64,000 bases of DNA, taken from NCBI GenBank assembly GCA_022059125.1, contig JAEUWY010000023.1:1240001-1304000 (forward strand), written 5' to 3'. Below are positions 56,800 to 64,000 of the stretch, one piece after another; position 1 is the stretch's first letter; the number at the start of each line of letters is the position of its first letter. This stretch comes from Corynespora cassiicola (lineage: Eukaryota > Ascomycota > Dothideomycetes > Pleosporales > Corynesporascaceae). The notes below the pieces were generated by a model. The model saw only the letters and a list, made by a program, of their open reading frames with translations, searched no databases and had not been told where the DNA came from. The position numbers were made by a program, and so were the translations under genes.

Positions 56800-57122
56800 A
56801 AATGCCTCGTTTCATGCCCTGTGCCCTATATCTAGTCCACGTGATTCCGGTGAGAGAGCTAATTTTAGACCTTTCCATGATCGTAGTAAACAACTTTACT
56901 CACCATTCACTTTTGTCCTTTATCGGCCTTCACCGTTTCTTTTTCCTTTGCCACTTTCCTACTTCTTCCCCCTCTTCCTACTTAACCTCCACCACAAAAA
57001 CGCATATACACACTGCCACCCCCACTCCTGCTGCCGTTTAGCGCTCACCACTCCTACTTTCACACATCTCGGAGCCGAACCGGTCCTGACTGGGGTACCG
57101 ATAACCCCAAAAGCAGTTCATC
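56800..57122. other. Intergenic region
   Basis: 323 bases, CT-rich at 56940-57020, probably the 5' UTR/promoter of the next gene. Confidence 0.35.
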
Positions 57123-58898
57123 ATGCCGCCAAAGGGGCTTTACTCGGTGCCGCGGAGTTATCTCTATGGAGGTCATAACCAACACGTAGCCCTGTTCAAT
57201 TCCAACGAGTACGGGGATGAAGGAATCTCTCACGCTGAAGGGGGCCTGCCTTTAACCTCCAACAACACCGAGAACAGAAGCCAGGTGGAGAAATTCGACA
57301 AGAGCCAAATACAAACCGGGCATTCAAGGGCCACCAACATACACCGAGACCCAGAAACTCCCTTCGCGCCCGTTGCTCCACCGAAACTGAAGCGGGAGAA
57401 AAAGCGAAAGCGAATCAGTGAACTACCCGTACTCATGGGTTCAAGTGAGAAAAGAACTAATACTGGGAAAGGCCTCAAAAAGAGGTCGAGTTCCTCTAGA
57501 AAGAATGAATACACTTCAACTGCCAGGCAAGACATGATTGGTAGATCGCCAGTGGAGCTCAAGTCGATCGAGAGAGAGGTTGTTCTATCCAGAAAGGATA
57601 ATGGCAAGTCCGGAAGGGGCATGGTTGTAGAGGCGCTGCCTAGAACCCCCCGGAAGACGCCAGTACCACCTCCCAGACTGGGCAGTGTGTCTTCAATCAG
57701 CCCAGACCAAACCAAAGGGATGGGGAATGCAAAAGACAGAAACTTACAAAGTGCATATACAGTCAAATCTTCTCAGCAACCTCCAGTGTTCCAAAAGACA
57801 CCAGTACCGCTCCCAATACTAGGGTATATCCCTTCTGCGGTGACTGCAACCAAAAACAAACCTGGAGGGTTGACGTCTGGAGTTTCGCCCGCTAGCCCCC
57901 AACTCACACAACGTGGTAAAATTAGCTCTCGGGCCAATTCCATCACTTCTGTCGGAACATCGTTTCCGGATTCGGATTCTTCTTCTAGCGATGTGCTGGA
58001 GTTATTCCCACGCATTGGAATGCCGTATGATCGGTCCGGGACATCCTATGACCCTTTTGTTAGGCCCGAGAAGAGAAACAAGAGACGCAAAGAAACTCAT
58101 GAAGAGGCCGAAATGCATGTTTTCCAAGGCCATTTTATCGATCTACAGAAAGCAGTCAACTTCACAGAGGAGCGGTCTTACTTGAAAGAGTACTACCAAT
58201 GGAATCAAGAGAACAGTCGAAGTGATCCTCTCCCATGCTTGAAGAAAGCGACGGGATGCACCTCAAAGCAAGAGAAGATTCTGCAAATTAGTAGAGAAAA
58301 GAACCCTGGCGTGGTTGGATTCGTTGAAGCAGGTGGCGGCGACCAGAACAAACTGATAGAAGCCGACCAACGCGCACATGAAGCAGAAGGCTTCCTTATT
58401 CAAGCAATACATGCTAGGGTACCCATTCCTATTGGACCTATTGAAGGCCAGTGGTCCCTGTATTGTCCGAGGTATTCCGCGGATCACTTTGATAGGTATG
58501 GCTCTGGTAGCCGCACTCTATTCATCTCTACGATAGCCGGCCTGGGGGGCAACAACCAATTCACGGCACGTCTTAACATTCCGCCCCGTTCTATGCCATA
58601 TGCTATTTCGACTTTCAGTGTTCCACCTCACGCATCATTTCGGACAACAACATTGAGCACCGCTTTGGAGAGATACAAAGTGGACGTTATTTTCCTGGGC
58701 AATGGATACTTGCACATGAGGATTGATCTTAACCTGCTCCTGCAGGGTAAAGATTCCGAACTGGTGGAAGGAAAAAAGTTATACATGGAATTCATTGGCA
58801 TCCACCAGAAAGCTACAGCGTGGGTCGAGGAGGTGGACGAGATTGAAGAGGAAGGAAGAAGGTTGTTTGCAAAGTACGGAGATGTTGAAGAAGACTGA
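57123..58898 (+). CDS. Hypothetical protein with PVPxPxLG repeats
   Basis: Single exon, 591 aa, no homologue recognised. The first 300 residues are disordered and basic (KLKREKKRKRISEL, KKRSSSSRKN could be nuclear localisation signals). Two copies of a KTPVPxPxLG unit occur (KTPVPPPRLGSVSS near residue 180 and KTPVPLPILGYIPS near 227), of SH3-ligand type. Residues about 335-591 look folded: an acidic/aromatic start (HVFQGHFIDLQKAVNFTEERSYLKEYYQW), then SLYCPRYSADHFDRYGSGSRTLFISTIAGLGGNNQFTARLNIPP and a beta-rich end. The last 25 residues are acidic. Frame is intact and long, so a real gene is likely. Confidence 0.75.
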   Translation: MPPKGLYSVPRSYLYGGHNQHVALFNSNEYGDEGISHAEGGLPLTSNNTENRSQVEKFDKSQIQTGHSRATNIHRDPETPFAPVAPPKLKREKKRKRISELPVLMGSSEKRTNTGKGLKKRSSSSRKNEYTSTARQDMIGRSPVELKSIEREVVLSRKDNGKSGRGMVVEALPRTPRKTPVPPPRLGSVSSISPDQTKGMGNAKDRNLQSAYTVKSSQQPPVFQKTPVPLPILGYIPSAVTATKNKPGGLTSGVSPASPQLTQRGKISSRANSITSVGTSFPDSDSSSSDVLELFPRIGMPYDRSGTSYDPFVRPEKRNKRRKETHEEAEMHVFQGHFIDLQKAVNFTEERSYLKEYYQWNQENSRSDPLPCLKKATGCTSKQEKILQISREKNPGVVGFVEAGGGDQNKLIEADQRAHEAEGFLIQAIHARVPIPIGPIEGQWSLYCPRYSADHFDRYGSGSRTLFISTIAGLGGNNQFTARLNIPPRSMPYAISTFSVPPHASFRTTTLSTALERYKVDVIFLGNGYLHMRIDLNLLLQGKDSELVEGKKLYMEFIGIHQKATAWVEEVDEIEEEGRRLFAKYGDVEED

Positions 58899-59468
58899 GC
58901 GGAACAGCTCTCTAGCTGTTCTTTTGGGCTATGATGGCAGCATGGTGAGATTCCGACATGGGTGGTTATATGAATCGGCCATACCCTGTTATCGTCGGCA
59001 TTATCATTTGCTGTCAAATGCCAAGAATGGGGGGTTGCAATGAATAATAGCCCGGGATTTCTGGGGTTTCTGGGGACTATATATCAAGGGCTACATCATA
59101 TTCAATTGAATACATTTGAAATGCCGAGCTAGTGCATACTATGGTAAATAGATACTGACGTGGATGAAAAATGATAAGCTTCAAACTCTACAACGCTTGG
59201 GACTGTTACTCTGTTAATAAACAAATATGATTGCTTTGTGCCCACATCTCTTCGTACTGTAGGAAATATATTATACTGCATGGTGGCTTTGTGTTTTACG
59301 ATGCTGTACCTACAGTGCACTACCGTCATCGTGCTTGGAGGGGCGAACCATCGGCATCTGCCATGTGCCTGTATTTATCTCCAGCACCAACCCAAAGAAC
59401 GCAGAATTTGGTGTAGCATCTAGTACATGTGTAATGGACTTTTTAGCAAAGTATTCATGGGGTGTAGC
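58899..59468. other. Convergent 3' region
   Basis: 570 bases between facing stops, AT-rich after 59040. No gene supported. Confidence 0.35.
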
Positions 59469-60459
59469 TTAATCGAGACTAGTAACATGACCAATAATAC
59501 CGGCCTTCTCCTCTGCTGTTAACGAAATCCCAAAGTGTTTCTGCAATGCCTCAACTCTCTCATCCTCACTCCGACATTCCTGCACAATTTGTGTCCGCCC
59601 GCCTAGATTCTCTTTGATTATACCATTCACGAGCATCCTTTTCCCCAAAATTACGCTCTCTTCTTCATCCCAATTCGGGGTCCGCAAGAATTTGACGACG
59701 ATCGCATTGTAGGTTTGAAAACTGTCTGGGCTGCTTCCAGTAAACCAGTTCAAAATCTTAAAATCGGCTTCCAAGAACTCAAGTTCTGGGAATGCGTAGA
59801 ATGAATTCCAGGGTTTGTCAGGTCCATTGCGGTACTGATAGATCCAAATTTTGGTGTGAGGGGATCTATCGACCTGCTGTGGAATATGGTCGTGTATTAG
59901 GCGGTTTTCTTGGAGGCCCAGGTTGGTGAGGGGATGATCATGGATCAGTGGTATGGGCTGTGTGGCGCCGTCACCGCCGAAGCCGACATCTAGCATATAC
60001 TTGTTGCCATTGGCAAGAGTGACTATGTTCACCACGTGAACCCTGGCTAGAGTGAGCCAATGGTATAGTAGGTAAAGCAATGACTGACCAGCCGATATAG
60101 TCGCCTGCAGGCACGCCGTTCTCCCTTAGCCGAATCCTGACGCCAGCTGTGTATGCCTTGAAACCCAGGCCCCTAAGGATGTGATTGAATAGCAAGGAAA
60201 GCTCCATGCAGTAACCGCCTCTTCCCCTGCCATCACCGACAACCTTTTGGAATGCGTCCTGCGGGTCGGTTGAGATTGTATGGGTCTTGGAATAATGCAA
60301 TGAAAGGTTCTCGTAAGGAACTGTCGATATGGTGTGTATGTGCAATGCCTTTAAGAATGCAAGGTCACGAGGAGGGTCGCTTTCGAGGTGGTACCTTTGC
60401 GGAAGTCCAATGTAACGGAGAAACTCCGATAGTTGTTCGGAGGTTAAGACGGATGCCAT
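59469..60459 (-). CDS. Arylamine N-acetyltransferase
   Basis: Two exons, complement(59469..60042, 60089..60459), 314 aa, with a 46-base intron. Transfers acetyl or malonyl from CoA to aromatic amines; fungal members detoxify aminophenols such as 2-benzoxazolinone products. The Cys-His-Asp triad is complete: Cys84 (RGRGGYCMELSLLF), His126 and Asp142 (VHVVNIV...YMLDVGFGG). The splice places W124 just before VHVVNIV. Length is normal for the family. The start at 60459 has TATA-like TTATATAG on the minus strand about 48 bases upstream. No second NAT lies nearby. Confidence 0.94.
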
Positions 60460-60505
60460 GATAGTCGATAAAGTATCAAAGGATGCTGAGGACAAAATAT
60501 GAGCA

Positions 60506-60513
60506 CTATATAA
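60506..60513 (-). promoter_or_regulatory. TATA box of the N-acetyltransferase gene
   Basis: TTATATAG on the minus strand, 47-54 bases before the ATG, giving a very short 5' UTR. Confidence 0.45.
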
Positions 60514-60868
60514 GCGTGACTGCAAAAATTTTCCAAGGAAGGCTAATCGTTCACGATTGCAACGTCTGTTGACTCAGACTTGAGCCGCAAAAGTCGGCCG
60601 CGGCCTTCGTACCGTCCGTCCGTGCTCGGACTAAACCTCGTGTGGGTCCTAAACAACCTTGGAAAACCCTCACCCTTTTCTTACACTAAAAGGGCGCTCC
60701 CCCATATCTGTGAAAGTAGACAGCAATGGTGTAAAGAATATTTGCAGCTGCATAATAATCTATCTATGGCTTACAATTTCGTCCATCTCAACAGCCCAGC
60801 GGCCAGCAGCACTGGTAAGCCACCCACCAATGCGCTCGGTCCCGCAAATACCGGGAATACTCTTGCTT
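60514..60868. other. Intergenic region
   Basis: About 350 bases upstream of the N-acetyltransferase. No coding frame supported. Confidence 0.3.
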
Positions 60869-61428
60869 CTACGAAAACGACCCCTTTCTAACCGCAGTGG
60901 CCGCCAGGAGTTCCGCAAGATTCGGGTGCATGAAGACCACATTCTCGATGGAGTGTGCCATAATGGTTCTGGACACCATGTGTATTCCGACGGTTGCTTT
61001 CGCAAGTGCGACGGCATCAATTGTGCCGTTTCCTATAGACATGGCGGTGCGCTGTTTGTATCTGCATCCCAATATCAGTGTTTATGTGGGTTTTTTCTTG
61101 GTATGATCCGATTTGTTAACAGGGCTCCATTGAGAACGTTTCTTATCCAGGAGGGGGTACTGACTTGTGATGCGACATTCATTACCGCACCGTGACTGTC
61201 CCCTGATATCGGAGGCAATAATGTGCCTGATTCCTGAAGTGTAATGATTGTGGGTATAGTGTCTCGGCTGAACGAGTATCGAAGGCCGCAAATTGCCCTT
61301 GGGACACCATTAATGGTGAAGCAGAAAATTGCCAGCCCTTCACAGAGCAAATGATTTAAACTGATGATGGGTAGAGAGCACAATCCAAGCGTAATGCCTT
61401 GCGAAAAGCTTATTTCTACTTTGCACAT
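60869..61428 (-). CDS. Small two-exon candidate gene, unknown
   Basis: Possible exons complement(60869..61051, 61165..61428), 148 aa. The donor GTCAGT and acceptor AACAG join in phase 0. It would begin MCKVEISFSQGITLGLCSLPIIS with a hydrophobic N-terminal third. The second exon reads SIGNGTIDAVALAKATVGIHMVS and ENVVFMHPNLAELLAA, which has protein-like composition. No family recognised; it may be a fragment of an older gene. Confidence 0.3.
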
Positions 61429-61714
61429 CTCCAATCCCCTTTGCAGTAATAGATTTAGAATCCAGAACCTCTCATGGTATCATCCCCCGTCTTTCTAGAC
61501 AGGCCGTGATATCAACCAGTACTAAATACTTGATACCTCCAATCAGTCCAATCAGAAGGCTTTCCACGCTTTCCATGTCGCTGCCAAGATGTGTGCAGCA
61601 CTGGTACTCAGAACGAGTCTTATTTCATAATGCATTGAGTGCAGCAGGCATCTAAGAACGCAGCAGCAAAAGATAGGGAGCGGCGAACAAAAACTTTGAG
61701 CATGGGTCTTTTGA

Positions 61715-62665
61715 TTACTCGAAACCATTGCCTCGGACTTCATCGATAATGGATTTGTCAATGAGTCCTTTTAGCGTGGCAGCACTCATGGCCGACCTGT
61801 TGTCTACCCTAGCCACATAAACATCTTCAGCGGCAAGGAGATCGGGGAGATCAGCTGGAATAGTCCCCGGCCACTCATGTACTGGCCAGACGGCTCGCAT
61901 CAGCTCCTCCTGGATGTTGACTGCGTTGGCAGCTCTGGCATACACCTTTTCTGGCTCGTCTCGAAACAGCAAGAGCGCCTTGTCTAGGGCACGGACGAAA
62001 GACACAATCTCCCTGCGCTTGGCTGGATCATGTAGCTTCTCGGTGGTGGAGTGGAGTGAATAGATCTCGCGATACACGGCGAAGTCTTGGTAGAATACTG
62101 CATTGCCGGACCCAATGGCACGGGCCGAGAGCTCGACACTGGGCTCCCAAAAGCCGACGGCATCGACATGGCCTGCTTTGAGCATAGCTGGAAAAGTGCC
62201 CGAGCCACACGGCTCTTGTGAGCACGTGTTGCCGCTGACGGTCGTGTACTCGCCCCTCTTGGCACCGACGCTCTCCATGTACTTTTCCACGAAGTATCCG
62301 GAGCTTGTTGCCTGTATGCAGCCAATCCTCTTGCCTTTGAGGTAGCTGGCGGCAGGAACCTTGTTTCTGTCGGCGACGATGCGGTATGCAACCTCGCTAA
62401 TGGTGTAGATTATGCGCAGGTTCTTGTGGCTAGCATAGTTGCGCAAAGCTTGGGTTTCAGCGTTGGAGGCAAGATCTACGGTGGTGTCGGAGAAGAGGTT
62501 CGGGATGCCTCCGTTGACTATGGTCACCGAGCCGTTGTAGAAGGACTCCTTTGCAATCTGCTCGGGAGTCCACTCGATGACACTCAGCGCACTGGCGATC
62601 TTGAGTGCAGCATTGGCAAAGGACAAGGCCGGGAGGAGACAGAGACAGCGCCTGTACAAAGTCAT
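61715..62665 (-). CDS. Secreted periplasmic-binding-protein-like (SsuA/THI5-like) protein
   Basis: Single exon, 316 aa from the ATG at 62665. The signal peptide is MTLYRRCLCLLPALSFANA. The mature part has type 2 periplasmic-binding-fold features: LYNGSV-type SFYNGSVTIVNGGIPNLFSD, DLASNAETQALR, YLKGKRIGCIQATSSGYFVEKYMES, AGHVDAVGFWEPSVE, and a C-terminal helix set. Bacterial relatives feed ABC importers for taurine, nitrate or thiamine precursors; fungi lack such importers, and the cytosolic THI5 enzyme has no signal peptide. An extracellular ligand-binding or effector role is inferred. Five or so cysteines, including CSQEPCGSG, suit secretion. The in-frame GTG at 62743 is unlikely as start. 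Confidence 0.8.
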   Translation of the reverse strand: MTLYRRCLCLLPALSFANAALKIASALSVIEWTPEQIAKESFYNGSVTIVNGGIPNLFSDTTVDLASNAETQALRNYASHKNLRIIYTISEVAYRIVADRNKVPAASYLKGKRIGCIQATSSGYFVEKYMESVGAKRGEYTTVSGNTCSQEPCGSGTFPAMLKAGHVDAVGFWEPSVELSARAIGSGNAVFYQDFAVYREIYSLHSTTEKLHDPAKRREIVSFVRALDKALLLFRDEPEKVYARAANAVNIQEELMRAVWPVHEWPGTIPADLPDLLAAEDVYVARVDNRSAMSAATLKGLIDKSIIDEVRGNGFE

Positions 62666-64000
62666 GGCAAATGGCAGCGGTGCATGAAGGCTGGAAGTCG
62701 GTGTCGAGGCAGACGTCTGGACAGGGCGGGTTTTTGTACTCACCTACCTACTATCCGGCAGTTGGCGTTCAAAGCGGCAATCAACGATCCAGACACGCTT
62801 TAATATCCGGCACTTGGCGGATATGCGAGAGCGATGGGTGCGGAGATGAAGAAGCGTGTCGTGTTGTACATGCTCGCGGCGCGCGTCTGAACAGGCAGGC
62901 GCGTGGGACAGGCACGTGAGGCGCGTCAGTCTCGTGTATGGGCACCTTCCGGGCAACAGCTGGGGGTGCGTCCGTACAAGGAAGGAGCAAGGCGAGGGGA
63001 AGTGACGGGCATGTGCCATCCTTGAGACGGCGGCTGCCTGTGTTGGATGGAGCACTGGCCTCGATGGACCCGAGTACATGCAGGCTGCCATGTTATACGT
63101 GAGAGTGCGAGAGTGATCAAAGGCGGCCGGCCCGTGGTTGCCACCACCAGACGGGGGCTGATGATCTGGCATGTGTTGGATGAGGTCAGGCCAGGGCAGA
63201 ACCGTGAGATGTCGAGGGCCTCGAGGTCCGGGGAGGGTCAGCGGGGCCCGGCGAGATATTGGCGTTGCGACGCTGATACAGGCGGTGTAGGGCAGGGTGT
63301 GGTCAATGCTGACGAGCGATGGGCGGGCGGCGATGAGATGGGAGAGGGGGGTGGGGGTCCTGGACGGCGTGTCAGCGTCCGACAAACAGACAGCAGACAA
63401 GCGCCCGAGTGGAGAGGGGACCACGGAACCGCAGCGGCAGCGGCAGCGGCAGCGGCAGCGGCAGCGGCAGCGGCAGGAGAGAGAGAGGGAGAGGGAGAGG
63501 CAGAGGCAGGCCGGCCGTCGGCCAACGGACCCTATATACATGTGTATGTATGCATGTGTATACGTGGACGGCAGCGGGAGGGCAAACGGCAGCGGACAGA
63601 GCTGGCCGGGCGCTGGCCTCTCGGGCCGTGTGCGTACGGTACGGTGCGGTGCCTGGTGGGCGGCTGCCGGCCGGCTCGCGCGACCCGAGGGCCTGGGACG
63701 CGCTGGCTGAGCGAGCCCTGGAGTGGAGCGCCCGGCCACCCACCGCGCACCCACTGCGGAGAAGGGTACGGCGGGCTGCGGGCTGCGGGCTGCGAGCGGC
63801 GTGGGGAGGTGCAGCGCGTGATGTTGTGCTGAGCGGGCGGCAGCCGTGATTGGCGTGCCTTGTGCTCGAGCTGGCCGGCCTGTGGTGGGCGCGCTGCGGG
63901 CTTGCCGGGGGGGTTGCTGCTGGCCACCGCTGGCCACCGCTGGCGATGGCTGCTCGTTTTAACCGCGCCATGCAGCCCATTGCAGCCGGCCGGCTTCACG
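62666..64000. other. GC-rich right end with simple repeats
   Basis: 1.3 kb of very GC-rich DNA. Long overlapping frames on both strands arise from the base composition and have Arg/Ala/Pro-rich translations without domains. Contains the GCAGCG tract. Probably promoter of the binding-protein-like gene plus intergenic DNA. Confidence 0.5.
63431..63510. repeat. (GCAGCG)n followed by GAGAG/GGAGAG purine tract
   Basis: Over seven copies of a 6-base GCAGCG unit (63431-63476), then a GA-rich purine run to about 63510. Confidence 0.95.

Noticed and set aside
62744..63937. Long minus-strand frame of 397 codons in the GC-rich right end
   Set aside because: Its length comes from GC-rich, stop-poor DNA. 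The translation is Arg/Pro/Ala/Ser-biased, shares space with equally long frames in other phases, and includes the GCAGCG repeat.

Overview
This window comes from the nuclear genome of a filamentous ascomycete (Pezizomycotina, most likely a Dothideomycete). Genes carry short GT-AG introns (mostly 45-60 bases, branch sites of CTAAC/CTAAT type). Families such as a Kre9/Knh1-like GPI wall protein, a PTH11-like rhodopsin-domain protein, a necrosis-inducing-like secreted protein and a divergent copper transporter/ferric reductase pair are typical of such fungi. I resolved about 22 protein genes, one intact but interrupted tRNA gene, one tRNA relic and one decayed gene. Exon coordinates are given where splice sites and reading frame agree.

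Layout. 0.3-8.2 kb: housekeeping block with an Ent3-type epsin (-), cyclophilin with mitochondrial/cytosolic starts (+), a transsulfuration-type PLP enzyme (+) and proline dehydrogenase (-). 8.2-21.7 kb: gene-poor, partly AT-rich, with a decayed tRNA, a decayed F-box-like gene bearing C-to-T-type damage, an NLP-type secreted protein, a C11orf54-like ester hydrolase and a P450. 21.8-34 kb: a mitochondrial Bax-inhibitor-like membrane protein, a rhodopsin-domain membrane protein, a BED-finger/TENA-like protein, and an exo-1,3-beta-glucanase. 34-46 kb: a Kre9-like wall protein, the tRNA-Leu(UAA), a single-pass surface protein, an F-box protein and a large beta-propeller-like protein ending in a CaaX box. 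48-63 kb: a frameshifted secreted protein, the divergent CTR copper transporter/ferric reductase pair, DGAT2, an STK19 homologue, a hypothetical protein, arylamine N-acetyltransferase, and a secreted periplasmic-binding-protein-like protein. The right end is GC-rich with simple repeats and no convincing gene.

Most striking result: the tRNA-Leu(UAA) gene at 36919-37051 has perfect acceptor, anticodon, variable and T stems, but only after removal of a 51-base insert from the T-loop (36986-37036). That insert has every hallmark of a spliceosomal intron (GTATGT start, TACTAAT branch-like site, CTCTAG end) and is not at the canonical 37/38 tRNA intron position. It also splits the internal pol III B box. 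This is the feature I would check first.

Functional links: the copper transporter and ferric reductase share a 486-base divergent promoter holding an exact TGTGCTCA element and a one-mismatch copy, matching the reported fungal Mac1-type copper element. The wall/surface genes (EXG1-type glucanase, Kre9-like protein, single-pass surface protein) lie within 9 kb of one another but are not an operon-like unit.
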